Source: Paenibacillus sp. Root52
GTDB lineage: Bacteria; Bacillota; Bacilli; Paenibacillales; Paenibacillaceae
Reading direction: 5' to 3'
Assembly: GCF_001426865.1 (NCBI RefSeq)
Contig: NZ_LMFO01000029.1
Span: 186,001-250,000, forward strand
Length of the DNA stretch: 64,000 nt
Made by a program: the position numbers and the translations under genes. The number at the start of each line of letters is the position of its first letter. Position 1 is the stretch's first letter. The notes under the pieces are model-generated. The model was given only the letters and a program-made list of their open reading frames with translations, did not search any database and was not told the origin of the DNA. Shown in pieces: positions 51,184 through 60,719 of this stretch.

Positions 51184-53283
51184 ATGGCGGATTCACTCGT
51201 AATCGTGGAGTCGCCCTCAAAGGCGAAGACCATTGGCAAATATTTAGGCAGCAAGTTCATCGTTAAGGCTTCGATGGGACATGTGCGTGATTTGCCGAAA
51301 AGTCAGATCGGCGTTGAGGTTGAGAATGATTTTAATCCGAAATATATTACGATCCGCGGCAAAGGTTCAATTTTGAAAGAACTGAAAGATGCACGTAAGA
51401 AAGTGAAAAAAGTGTACCTCGCAGCTGACCCGGATCGCGAAGGTGAGGCTATTGCATGGCATCTGGCTCATGCCTTGGAACTTGATGATACAGAGGATTG
51501 CCGCGTTGTATTTAATGAGATTACTAAACAAGCAGTCAAGGATGCGTTCAAAACGCCGCGCAAAATCAATATGGATCTGGTTAATGCGCAACAGGCAAGA
51601 CGTATTCTGGATCGGCTCGTAGGATATAAGATTAGCCCTTTATTATGGAAGAAAGTCAAAAAAGGACTATCCGCTGGTCGGGTTCAATCGGTAGCGGTCA
51701 AAATCATTTTGGATCGTGAAAATGAAATTGATGATTTTGTACCTGAAGAGTACTGGAGCATCACCGCTAAGCTGACAGCTGACGGAAATCCATTTGAAGC
51801 TAAATTTCATCAATTGAACGGCACCAAGACCGAACTGGGTAGCGAAGCTGAAGTACAGGCGATCTTGAAACAGATCGAAGGCGCTGACTTTACGGTCAAA
51901 GAAGTGAAAGAGAAGGAACGTAGCCGCAATCCTTCCGCTCCGTTTACGACGAGTTCCTTGCAACAGGAAGCCGCACGTAAATTGAATTTCAGAGCTTCTA
52001 AGACGATGTCCGTTGCACAACAACTGTATGAGGGCGTAGACCTTGGAAAAGAAGGCACAGTGGGTCTCATTACGTATATGAGAACCGATTCCACTCGAAT
52101 TGCTGCATCTGCACAGGAAGAAGCGAAGGAATACATCATTGGCAAGTACGGTGAACCATTTGCGCCGGAAACACCTAGAAACTATTCCAAAAAGGCAGCT
52201 AATGCACAGGATGCGCATGAGGCTATTCGTCCAACTTCCATTTTGCGTGATCCGGATTCGATTAAATCATTTATGAGCCGGGATCAATTTCGCTTATATA
52301 AACTAATCTGGGAACGTTTTGTCGCAAGTCAGATGTCATCGGCTATACTAGACACACTTTCTGTTGATATTGCTGTCGGAGATACGATCTTCCGCGCTGC
52401 GGGCTCCAAAGTTCGCTTCCAAGGTTTCATGAAGGTATATGTGGAAGGTAACGATGACGGTACAACGGAAGAAGATCGCCTGCTACCTCCACTGAAAAAT
52501 GGAGATGTACTGGAGAAACAGGAGATTGAGCCGAAGCAGCACTTCACACAGCCACCACCGCGTTATACCGAGGCTAGGCTGGTTAAGACTCTTGAAGAGC
52601 TGGGCATAGGCCGTCCGAGTACATATGCGCCAACACTGGAAACGATTCAGAAGCGCGGGTATGTTGCCATCGAAGAAAAGAAATTCATGCCTACAGAGTT
52701 AGGTGAACTTGTCATAGAACAAATGGAAGAGTTTTTCCCAGAAATTCTTAATGTAGAGTTTACTGCCAACATGGAAGGTGATCTTGACCATGTAGAAGAA
52801 GGCTCTGAGGATTGGGTTAAGGTTCTTGCGGAATTTTACGAATCCTTCGAGAAAAGACTTGAATTTGCAGAAGAAGAGATGAAGGAAATTGAGATTGAAG
52901 ATGAAGTTTCTGATGAAATCTGCGAGAAGTGCGGTAAACATTTAGTTTACAAGCTCGGCCGTTTTGGTAAATTTCTGGCTTGTTCTGGCTTCCCGGAATG
53001 TCGGAATACCAAACCGATTATTAAGGATATCGGTGTGACTTGCCCGAAATGTAAGGAAGGGCATGTTGTAGAGCGACGGAGCAAAAAGGGACGTGTATTC
53101 TATGGATGTGACAAATATCCTGAATGTGACTTTGTCTCGTGGGATAAGCCATCAGCGAAGCCATGTCCAAGCTGTAGTTCCTTAATGATTGAGAAGCGCA
53201 ATAAGCAAGGAACACGATTACAATGTACGTCCTGTGACCATCAGGAGCCTGTGGAAGAAGCAGACGAGGAATCAGCGGATTAG
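51184..53283 (+). CDS. topA: DNA topoisomerase I
   Basis: This 699-residue type IA enzyme relaxes negative supercoils. The TOPRIM domain starts LVIVESPSKAKTIGKYLG, with DPDREGEAIAWHL. The active tyrosine is in GLITYMRTDSTRI. Three C-terminal zinc-ribbon modules (CEKCGK, CPKCKEG, CPSCSS) bind DNA. gagaggag precedes the ATG at good spacing. dprA-topA-trmFO order is as in Bacillus. Confidence 0.98.
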   Translation: MADSLVIVESPSKAKTIGKYLGSKFIVKASMGHVRDLPKSQIGVEVENDFNPKYITIRGKGSILKELKDARKKVKKVYLAADPDREGEAIAWHLAHALELDDTEDCRVVFNEITKQAVKDAFKTPRKINMDLVNAQQARRILDRLVGYKISPLLWKKVKKGLSAGRVQSVAVKIILDRENEIDDFVPEEYWSITAKLTADGNPFEAKFHQLNGTKTELGSEAEVQAILKQIEGADFTVKEVKEKERSRNPSAPFTTSSLQQEAARKLNFRASKTMSVAQQLYEGVDLGKEGTVGLITYMRTDSTRIAASAQEEAKEYIIGKYGEPFAPETPRNYSKKAANAQDAHEAIRPTSILRDPDSIKSFMSRDQFRLYKLIWERFVASQMSSAILDTLSVDIAVGDTIFRAAGSKVRFQGFMKVYVEGNDDGTTEEDRLLPPLKNGDVLEKQEIEPKQHFTQPPPRYTEARLVKTLEELGIGRPSTYAPTLETIQKRGYVAIEEKKFMPTELGELVIEQMEEFFPEILNVEFTANMEGDLDHVEEGSEDWVKVLAEFYESFEKRLEFAEEEMKEIEIEDEVSDEICEKCGKHLVYKLGRFGKFLACSGFPECRNTKPIIKDIGVTCPKCKEGHVVERRSKKGRVFYGCDKYPECDFVSWDKPSAKPCPSCSSLMIEKRNKQGTRLQCTSCDHQEPVEEADEESAD

Positions 53284-53298
53284 CATATATGGGGGTAA

Positions 53299-54642
53299 AT
53301 GATTTTGACTAACGAACAACAAGTAACGGTTATTGGAGCAGGTCTGGCAGGAACAGAAGCAGCTTGGCAGATTGCGAGTCGCGGTGTACGTGTAAAACTA
53401 TACGAGATGAGACCGGTTGTGAAAACACCGGCTCATCATACAGATAAATTTGCAGAACTAGTATGCAGTAACTCACTGCGTGCTAACGGTCTGACCAATG
53501 CAGTAGGTGTTCTTAAGGAAGAAATGAGAATGCTTAACTCTCTTGTTCTTGGAGCGGCAGATAAGCATGCTGTACCAGCAGGTGGAGCTCTTGCGGTTGA
53601 CCGGGATGGATTCTCGGGCGAGATTACTTCTACACTGCAACAGCATCCTTTAATTGAGGTTGTCAATGAGGAACTGACTTCCCTTCCGGAAGATGGCATC
53701 GTTGTTGTTGCAACAGGACCTTTGACATCCCCGGCATTATCGGAGCAGATCAAAGCACTCATGGGAGAGGAATACTTCTACTTCTATGATGCAGCTGCAC
53801 CAATTATCGAAAAAGACTCCATCGACATGAATAAGGTCTACCTAGCTTCCCGTTATGATAAGGGAGAGGCGGCATATCTGAACTGTCCGATGACAGAAGA
53901 GGAATTTGATGTATTCTACGATGCATTGATTACCGCTGAGGTCGCTCAATTAAAAGAGTTTGAGAAAGAGATTTACTTTGAAGGCTGTATGCCAATCGAA
54001 GTGATGATGAAGCGTGGTAAACAAACAGCGTTGTTTGGACCGATGAAGCCCGTAGGTCTAGTTAACCCACATACAGGAACACTTCCACATGCGGTAGTTC
54101 AACTTAGACAGGATAATGCTGCAGGAACGTTGTATAACCTGGTTGGATTCCAGACGCATCTGAAATGGGGAGAACAAAAACGTGTATTTTCATTGATTCC
54201 TGGTCTTGAAAATGCAGAGTTTGTACGTTACGGCGTGATGCATCGCAATACATTTATTAATTCTCCGAAATTGTTGCGTCCAACGTATCAATTTAAAGAC
54301 CGTCCTAACCTGTTCTTCGCTGGACAGATGACAGGTGTTGAAGGATATGTCGAATCGGCTGCATCAGGTCTCATTGCAGGTATGAATGCTGCAAAAGCGG
54401 CTCTTGGTCAGGAACTTGTAGTACTGCCAGTAGAAACAACACTGGGCAGTATGGCACAATATATTACGACTGCTGATTTTAAACACTTCCAGCCTATGAA
54501 TGCAAACTTTGGTTTGTTACCGAAACTGGAAACAAAGATACGCAACAAAAAGGAAAAGAATGAAGCTCTTGCTCAGCGTGCATTGGATGGAATTGCTCGG
54601 TTTGCTGCTTCAGAAGGTCTAACCATTCCTGAACGCGTATAA
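53299..54642 (+). CDS. trmFO: tRNA (uracil54-C5)-methyltransferase TrmFO
   Basis: This 447-residue flavoenzyme makes ribothymidine at T-loop position 54 using folate. The FAD-binding VIGAGLAGTEAAWQIA is near the N-terminus, and CSNSLR and GQMTGVEGYVESAASG are family motifs. gggggtaa precedes the ATG closely; a TTG two codons later has better spacing. It lies 15 bases after topA. In B. subtilis xerC (codV) follows; here hslV follows after 24 bases. Confidence 0.97.
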   Translation: MILTNEQQVTVIGAGLAGTEAAWQIASRGVRVKLYEMRPVVKTPAHHTDKFAELVCSNSLRANGLTNAVGVLKEEMRMLNSLVLGAADKHAVPAGGALAVDRDGFSGEITSTLQQHPLIEVVNEELTSLPEDGIVVVATGPLTSPALSEQIKALMGEEYFYFYDAAAPIIEKDSIDMNKVYLASRYDKGEAAYLNCPMTEEEFDVFYDALITAEVAQLKEFEKEIYFEGCMPIEVMMKRGKQTALFGPMKPVGLVNPHTGTLPHAVVQLRQDNAAGTLYNLVGFQTHLKWGEQKRVFSLIPGLENAEFVRYGVMHRNTFINSPKLLRPTYQFKDRPNLFFAGQMTGVEGYVESAASGLIAGMNAAKAALGQELVVLPVETTLGSMAQYITTADFKHFQPMNANFGLLPKLETKIRNKKEKNEALAQRALDGIARFAASEGLTIPERV

Positions 54643-54666
54643 ATTATTCGTGGGGGAGGCAATATC

Positions 54667-55209
54667 ATGGATATGTCATTTCATGCCACTACGATCTGTG
54701 CAGTGCGCCATAATGGCAAGGCAGCGATTGCTGGAGATGGTCAAGTGACCATGGGGCAAAGTGTTGTTATGAAGAATACCGCCAAAAAGGTAAGACGTTT
54801 GTATCGCGGACAGGTCGTTGCTGGTTTTGCCGGCTCCGTGGCAGACGCGATTACACTCTTTGAGAAATTTGAAGGTAAGTTAGAGGAGCACCATGGTAAT
54901 TTACAGCGGGCTGCTGTAGAGCTTGCCAAAGACTGGAGACAGGATCGGATACTCCGTAAGCTTGAAGCACTCTTAATCGTTATGGATAAAACAGGTATGT
55001 TGCTCATCTCTGGTGGTGGCGAGATCATCGAGCCGGATGATGATGTTATTGCCATAGGATCTGGAGGGAACTTCGCTCTGTCCGCAGCGCGTGCTTTGAA
55101 ACGACATGCAGGTAATTTGGAAGCCAAAGATATTGCGCGTGAATCACTCCAGATTGCAGCAGAATTGTGCGTGTACACCAATACGAATATCATTGTAGAA
55201 GAGTTGTAA
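54667..55209 (+). CDS. hslV: ATP-dependent protease subunit HslV (ClpQ)
   Basis: This 180-residue protease subunit forms the chamber of HslUV. The N-terminus reads MDMSFHATTICAV; the E. coli-type threonine is not next to Met. Bacillus ClpQ uses an N-terminal serine. A start at the second ATG (54673) would leave Ser just after Met, while the ribosome binding site ggaggc fits the first ATG better. FAGSVADAITLFEKFE and AIGSGGNFA are conserved. hslU follows after 119 bases. Confidence 0.96.
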   Translation: MDMSFHATTICAVRHNGKAAIAGDGQVTMGQSVVMKNTAKKVRRLYRGQVVAGFAGSVADAITLFEKFEGKLEEHHGNLQRAAVELAKDWRQDRILRKLEALLIVMDKTGMLLISGGGEIIEPDDDVIAIGSGGNFALSAARALKRHAGNLEAKDIARESLQIAAELCVYTNTNIIVEEL

Positions 55210-55212
55210 TTT

Positions 55213-55267
55213 AACCCCGCAAAATGGAGCCTGACCCCGGTCATTTTTCCTCATGTTTTGCGGGGTT
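55213..55267 (+). terminator. Hairpin between hslV and hslU
   Basis: aaccccgcaaaa pairs perfectly with ttttgcggggtt around a 31-base loop that contains tgacc/ggtca. The following tail (CTCCC) has no T-run, so it may only modulate hslU expression. Confidence 0.55.
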
Positions 55268-55328
55268 CTCCCTAATTTGGGTCATCGAGAGGTTTGAAAA
55301 TCAAGTATACCGGTAGGAGGGAAGCTAT

Positions 55329-56729
55329 ATGCAAACACAAGCGCTAACACCTAGACAAATTGTTGCAGAGCTCGATAAATACATCGTTGGTCAAAAACAA
55401 GCTAAGAAATCCGTAGCGGTGGCTCTTCGTAACCGTTATCGTCGTAGCTTGCTACCCGAGCAAACCCAGGATGATATTGTACCCAAAAATATCCTGATGA
55501 TTGGACCTACAGGTGTAGGTAAAACAGAGATTGCCCGTCGTTTGGCTAAGCTCGTGGGCGCTCCGTTTGTTAAAGTAGAAGCAACGAAATTTACTGAAGT
55601 GGGTTATGTAGGTCGTGATGTTGAGTCCATGGTTCGTGATCTCATCGAAACGTCCTTGCGTATGGTTAAATTGGAGCGGACAGAAAAGGTAAAAGACAAA
55701 GCCGAAGAAGCTGCCAATGAGCGAATTGTACATATTTTGGCTCCTTCACAATCCAAAACCAAAAATCAGCGGAATCCATTTGAGATGATTTTCGGGAATA
55801 ATGGTAATCATGTCCCAGAGCAAGAAGAAGCTGAGCCAGATACAAATGTGGCTGAGCGCCGCCGTAAGATTAAATTTGATCTGTTATCAGGTAAGCTAGA
55901 GGACGATGTCATAGAGATTGATGTTGAGGATACAACGCCTAACATGATGGATATGTTTGCTGGTCAGGGCAATGATCAGATGGGAATGAACATGCAGGAG
56001 ATGTTTGGTAGCTTGTTGCCTCGTCGCACCAAGAAACGCAAATTGGCTATTAAAGAAGCGCGTAAAGTGCTCATTCAGGAAGAAGCAAGCAAACTAATTG
56101 ATATGGATGACGTAACGCAGGAATCGATCCGCAGAGCAGAACAAACCGGAATTATCTTCATTGATGAAATCGACAAGGTAGCCAGCCAAGGACGCGGAAG
56201 TGGTCCTGACGTGTCACGTGAAGGTGTACAGCGGGATATCCTGCCTATCGTTGAAGGTTCGACTGTGATGACTAAATACGGGCCTGTCAAAACCGATTAT
56301 ATTCTGTTTATGGCTGCAGGAGCATTTCATGTGGCTAAGCCCTCAGATCTGATCCCAGAGCTTCAGGGGCGATTCCCAATTCGTGTAGAATTGAATAGCC
56401 TCACACTGGATGAATTTGTATCTATTTTAACTGAGCCGAAAAATGCATTAACGAAGCAATATGTTGATTTATTGCGTACAGAGAACATTGAAATTGAGTT
56501 TTCGGACGAAGCCATTCGAGAGATTGCTAAACTTGCAGAGTCCGTGAACCAGAATACGGAGAATATTGGCGCACGTCGTCTGCACACGATTCTGGAGAAA
56601 CTACTTGAAGACTTGTCCTTTGAGGCAGCTGAACTCACATTAGAACGTATGGTGATCACTCCAGAGTATGTTCGTGAGAAATTGAATGACATCGCTCTGG
56701 ATCGTGATCTGAGCCAGTACATTCTATAG
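55329..56729 (+). CDS. hslU: ATP-dependent unfoldase HslU (ClpY)
   Basis: This 466-residue AAA+ ring ATPase feeds substrates to HslV. Walker A GPTGVGKTE, Walker B IIFIDEIDK and the pore-proximal region are present, with the inserted I domain at about 110-240 that includes a methionine-rich stretch (NMMDMFAGQGNDQMGMNM). The C-terminus ends DLSQYIL, like the family tail that inserts into HslV. ggtaggaggg precedes the ATG. Confidence 0.97.
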   Translation: MQTQALTPRQIVAELDKYIVGQKQAKKSVAVALRNRYRRSLLPEQTQDDIVPKNILMIGPTGVGKTEIARRLAKLVGAPFVKVEATKFTEVGYVGRDVESMVRDLIETSLRMVKLERTEKVKDKAEEAANERIVHILAPSQSKTKNQRNPFEMIFGNNGNHVPEQEEAEPDTNVAERRRKIKFDLLSGKLEDDVIEIDVEDTTPNMMDMFAGQGNDQMGMNMQEMFGSLLPRRTKKRKLAIKEARKVLIQEEASKLIDMDDVTQESIRRAEQTGIIFIDEIDKVASQGRGSGPDVSREGVQRDILPIVEGSTVMTKYGPVKTDYILFMAAGAFHVAKPSDLIPELQGRFPIRVELNSLTLDEFVSILTEPKNALTKQYVDLLRTENIEIEFSDEAIREIAKLAESVNQNTENIGARRLHTILEKLLEDLSFEAAELTLERMVITPEYVREKLNDIALDRDLSQYIL

Positions 56730-56772
56730 ATTAGCTATAGCTGAATTGCAATTTCGACATAGATGAGACAAT

Positions 56773-56877
56773 GACGGTATACATGGATAAACAATTACAT
56801 TTGAAGTTATTAGTGGGTATGATAATCCTACATTGACTTGTAAGTGTGCTGTCTATCCGGAGGTGTACCGTCTTTTT
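56773..56877 (+). terminator. Candidate long-range terminator after hslU
   Basis: gacggtatac (56773-56782) pairs with gtgtaccgtc (56863-56872) with one G-U pair, and five T residues follow. The loop is about 80 bases, so the structure is less certain. Confidence 0.45.
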
Positions 56878-57734
56878 GTATTGACCAAAAGATCCTGTTT
56901 AACAAATCCAGCTAATAAAACGAAGGTAAAGAACCGATAATTAGGTGTGAGTAGATTTTTGGTAAGTACAATATAGGACTTGTGCCGCAGATCGGGCATA
57001 ATTCGCTCGACAAAAGTAAGTTTTAGCGTGCTCAGGTGTGGAACCTCTTCCAATATAAGGGTTTTGTTTTAACCAAGTCTGACGATAGGTTTTATGAAGA
57101 ATGAGAGAAAATTTGCGCAAATGTGCAAAAAGTGGGTTTGGAGGAATTTCGGGAATAACAAACTGCTTTCTAAGAAATCAATCTACATACAAGTTGATAA
57201 TTGTTAAAAAAGTGTTGTGGATTAAGAGAAGAATTGAAGTAACAAAGATCGTTTTTAAGTCAAAATTCTATTACACAGAAATGCTGCTCCAAAAGTGGAA
57301 TTATTGGAAAAACCTTATTATATCGGCGATTATCTATATCCTCAAAAGGGATGAGCTGATCAATAATACTGCTATTTTGTAAAGGTTGTGTAAGAAACTA
57401 GGGGAAGAATCATTTTTTTTATTTTAAGAATGTTTAAGTGCAGGATGATGGGATATTAGAAAATTTTTGTTTTGGGCCTCATCATTTACGAAAAAAATCA
57501 TAATTTGCAGAAAATACACAAAAAGCCCTCTATTACAGAAAAGATAGGGCTTTTTTCTTATTGTAATAAATCCCAATCTCGAAGAAACTTATCATATACG
57601 ACAACATCAGAGTTAATTCTACTTAAGTCCTAGAAAAACGTGTAAAAGCGAATGTTTTTGTCGAAAAAACATAAGCGATTAAAAGGAAGAAGATGCAATC
57701 TTTTTCCATAATTTCTAAGGAGAGGAGGGAAAAT
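56878..57734. other. Large AT-rich gap before the flagellar operon
   Basis: About 860 bases hold no convincing gene. Frames at 56853-57053 (minus) and 57101-57382 (plus) lack good sites and family motifs. codY lies between clpY and flgB in B. subtilis but is absent here. A bidirectional terminator lies at 57520-57557. The promoter of the flagellar operon must be here; I cannot point to it with confidence. Confidence 0.5.
57520..57557. terminator. Bidirectional terminator upstream of flgB
   Basis: aaaaagccct pairs with agggcttttt over a 16-base loop, with T-runs on both strands. It shields the flagellar operon from read-through. Confidence 0.8.
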
Positions 57735-58142
57735 ATGAATCTTTTGAATGATATTAGTTTCCAGAGGTTACAAGGTGCACTTGATGCGTCGAACATGAGA
57801 CAACGTACGATTGCAGACAATGTTGCAAATGCGGATACCCCGTACTTTAAGCGTTCTAACGTCGCTTTTGAAGAAATGTTGCAGCAGCAAATGGATGGAG
57901 ATACGCCTGCTCTTAGAGGGAAAGTAACGGATTCAAGGCATTTTGTCATAGGCCCTTCCTCTTCCGTACCTACACCAGTAGTCAATTTGGATCATTCTAC
58001 ATCGATGAATAATAACCAGAATAATGTCGATATCGACAGAGAAATGAGTCTTCTGGCGGACAACCAATTGCGCTACAGTGCTTACATCCAGCAAGTAAAT
58101 GAACAGATTAAAATGATGCGTGTTGGCGTTGAAGGGAGATAG
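57735..58142 (+). CDS. flgB: Flagellar basal-body rod protein FlgB
   Basis: This 135-residue proximal rod protein begins the large flagellar operon. The N-terminal rod motif RQRTIADNVANADTPYFKR is typical and the C-terminus carries the coiled-coil end RYSAYIQQVNEQIKMM. The ATG at 57735 follows gaggaggg. flgC starts 5 bases after the stop. It assembles above the MS ring (FliF) with FlgC and FliE. Confidence 0.97.
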   Translation: MNLLNDISFQRLQGALDASNMRQRTIADNVANADTPYFKRSNVAFEEMLQQQMDGDTPALRGKVTDSRHFVIGPSSSVPTPVVNLDHSTSMNNNQNNVDIDREMSLLADNQLRYSAYIQQVNEQIKMMRVGVEGR

Positions 58143-58147
58143 CTAAG

Positions 58148-58600
58148 GTGAACATCAGTAATAGCTTTGGGATTAGTGCATCGGCTCTAACAGCTCAACG
58201 TTTGCGAATGGACGTGATTTCTTCCAATATTGCTAACGCAGAGACAACGCGTACCAGTGTAGTTAATGGGGAAGCCGTTCCTTATAAGAGGAAAATGGTT
58301 GTTCTTGAGCCCAACAAATCCTCATTTAGTAGCATGCTTCAAAGCCAAATGAGAGACGGTGGAACGGGAGAGGGTGTTAGAGTTTCTGAGATTCGTGATG
58401 ATCAATCTCCGCTCAAGCCTGTATACGATCCAACACATCCAGATGCAAATGCGGACGGGTATGTATTTATGCCTAACGTCGACATTGCGAAAGAGATGGT
58501 TGATATGATCTCTGCTTCGCGGTCATACGAGGCTAACGTTACTGCTTTGAATTCAACTAAAGCCATGATATCTAAGGCATTGGAGATTGGTAGAGCCTAG
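58148..58600 (+). CDS. flgC: Flagellar basal-body rod protein FlgC
   Basis: This 150-residue proximal rod protein has the rod motif MDVISSNIANAETTRT near the N-terminus and SRSYEANVTALNSTKAM at the C-terminus. It starts at GTG, with ggga about 10 bases upstream, so translation may depend on coupling to flgB. fliE follows after 63 bases. Confidence 0.97.
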   Translation: MNISNSFGISASALTAQRLRMDVISSNIANAETTRTSVVNGEAVPYKRKMVVLEPNKSSFSSMLQSQMRDGGTGEGVRVSEIRDDQSPLKPVYDPTHPDANADGYVFMPNVDIAKEMVDMISASRSYEANVTALNSTKAMISKALEIGRA

Positions 58601-58663
58601 TTAAACAGGAATGAAATTAAATTCTTCTTAAGTTGAAGAAAGAGATGAAGGGGAGGGACATTA

Positions 58664-58975
58664 ATGATTCAGAACAACATGTTTAACACACAGGGGATTC
58701 AGCCGCTCCAGATGCAAAATGCTTCCGTTAGCAAACCCTCAACACCAGCCGAAACTATTGAGAGCTTCGGTACATACTTACAAGAAGCGTTAGGCTCCGT
58801 AGCTGCACAGGAATCCCAAGCGCATGAGATGTCTAACCAGTTTTTAGTTGGAAAAGTGAACGTCGATCAAGTGATGATCGCATCAGAACAAGCTCTACTG
58901 GGTTTGCAACTGACGACTCAGGTCCGAAACAAAGTAGTCGAAGCATACCAAGAAATTATGCGTACGCAATTGTAA
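58664..58975 (+). CDS. fliE: Flagellar hook-basal body complex protein FliE
   Basis: This 103-residue adaptor joins the MS ring to the rod. The C-terminal GLQLTTQVRNKVVEAYQEIMRTQL-type helix is diagnostic (the stretch from about residue 79 to the end). gaaggggaggg precedes the ATG. The gap to fliF is about 150 bases without a terminator. Confidence 0.95.
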   Translation: MIQNNMFNTQGIQPLQMQNASVSKPSTPAETIESFGTYLQEALGSVAAQESQAHEMSNQFLVGKVNVDQVMIASEQALLGLQLTTQVRNKVVEAYQEIMRTQL

Positions 58976-59124
58976 AATAGCACGCCTTGCGCTTCGATAA
59001 CAGCGCTGATCATTACAACAAGCAGCGTGATGCTGCTCCTAAAAGCCAACGTTTATTCTGTAACTAATGACGTACAGAAGTTGCTTCGGGACAGACTAAG
59101 CAAAGTTTCGGATGGGGTGACAGA

Positions 59125-60708
59125 GTGAATGAGAGAATCGCCCAGTACAAAGACAAGACAGTTCAGTACTGGAATAGTTTTAGCAAAAAACAGAAGGTAT
59201 TACTGGTATCTACCTTTTTATTTTTAATCATGGCTGCAGTTGTTCTAACCATGCAACTCTCCAAAACGGAATATGAGGTCGCCTTCAGAGATCTGAACTC
59301 TAGTGATTCGGCGGGAGTTATTGCATACCTAGATTCAGCCAATATTCCTTACAAACTAAGTGCGGATGGCAAATCCATTTCGATTCCTAGCACAGATGTT
59401 GCAATTACGAAAGTAAATGTTGGATCACAAGGTATCATACAGAACGGTTCGTTAGGTTATAAAGCATTCTCAGAATCTTCGTCTCCGATCGGGATGACGG
59501 ATAAAGAATTTGATGTGAAATACAATAGTGCGTTAAACGGAGAAGTGGAGCAGTTACTTCAACGGATGCAAGGAATTCAGGATGCCAAGGTGCTCGTTAA
59601 TATGCCAAAGGATAACATCTTCGCTGGCTTAGAAGAGCAAGACAAAGCATCTGCATCTGTAGCCCTACAATTCAAACCGGGTTATCACCCAAATCAGGCA
59701 GCAGTTGATGGGTATTTTAATTTGGTTAAAACGGCTATTCCTAATCTACCGATAGAGAATATTACGATTACGAATACGGATGAAGCAGAGCTGATTCCAT
59801 CAGCCCGCGGTGGCAGTGGTGGCTTGTCATCTGAAGTTCAAGAGAACATGGCACTGCAGAAAAAGTTTGAAAATGATGTTCGTAACAACGTGAAGCAGTT
59901 CCTTTCACAAATCGTAGGCGAAGAAAAAGTTAACGTTCTTGTCGTTTCTACATTGAATTTTGACAAAGAAACTAGAACAGAAAACAGAGTAGAGCCTGTC
60001 GATGTGGAAAATATGAAAGGTATTGAGATTAGCGTACAAGAGATTCAGAAGAGTTATACCGGAGCGAGTACACCTACAGGTGGTGTAGCTGGTACGGGGC
60101 AGGAAGAAGTTCCTGGTTACCCATCGGCTGATGCGACAGGAAATTCAACCTCTGAAGAATCATCAAGTACTAAAAATTACGATGTTAACCGAATTGTTAA
60201 AGATATCGTGGCAAGTCCATATTCTGTAAAAGACTTAACCATTAATGTGGCTGTTGAACCACCAGCAGGTCAGACAGAATTGCAAGCACCGGTTCAAGAT
60301 GCGATTGAAAATATCTTGGTGAATATCGTTCGTGCTTCTCTTGCTGACACGGGCACGGTTATCACTGACGCGGATCTAGCTAAAAAAGTATCTGTCATCT
60401 CTCAAGGCTTCCAGACTACAGATACAGCGGATACAGGATTCCCACTTTCAACTGGGATGCTATGGGGCATAGGTGGACTGGTTGCAGCATTGATCGCAGC
60501 CGTTGTGATCCTGCTCGTACGCCGTCGCCGCAAACAGAACGAAGAAGAAGAAGAGGAAATCCCTCTTCCAGTAGCAACCGAGTTCCCGTCCATAACGTTG
60601 GACAGTGTAACGAACGAAAGTCAGGTGCGCAAACAATTGGAGAGTTTGGCGAAGAAAAAGCCAGACGAATTCGTCAATCTGCTGCGTACATGGCTGGCTG
60701 ACGAATAG
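59125..60708 (+). CDS. fliF: Flagellar MS-ring protein FliF
   Basis: This 527-residue membrane protein builds the MS ring. Membrane segments lie near residues 25-45 and 447-466. The periplasm-side ring domains lie between (LNSSDSAGVIAYLDSANIPYK; VNMPKDNIFAGLEEQDKASASV), with a low-complexity linker near 310-350. The cytoplasmic tail ends VNLLRTWLADE, which binds FliG. It starts at GTG after ggggtgac. fliG starts soon after. Confidence 0.97.
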   Translation: MNERIAQYKDKTVQYWNSFSKKQKVLLVSTFLFLIMAAVVLTMQLSKTEYEVAFRDLNSSDSAGVIAYLDSANIPYKLSADGKSISIPSTDVAITKVNVGSQGIIQNGSLGYKAFSESSSPIGMTDKEFDVKYNSALNGEVEQLLQRMQGIQDAKVLVNMPKDNIFAGLEEQDKASASVALQFKPGYHPNQAAVDGYFNLVKTAIPNLPIENITITNTDEAELIPSARGGSGGLSSEVQENMALQKKFENDVRNNVKQFLSQIVGEEKVNVLVVSTLNFDKETRTENRVEPVDVENMKGIEISVQEIQKSYTGASTPTGGVAGTGQEEVPGYPSADATGNSTSEESSSTKNYDVNRIVKDIVASPYSVKDLTINVAVEPPAGQTELQAPVQDAIENILVNIVRASLADTGTVITDADLAKKVSVISQGFQTTDTADTGFPLSTGMLWGIGGLVAALIAAVVILLVRRRRKQNEEEEEEIPLPVATEFPSITLDSVTNESQVRKQLESLAKKKPDEFVNLLRTWLADE

Positions 60709-60719
60709 AGGTGGACGCA

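Noticed and set aside
57101..57382. 93-codon frame before the flagellar operon
   Set aside because: Lysine/isoleucine-rich product, no good site before the start, no recognisable motif.
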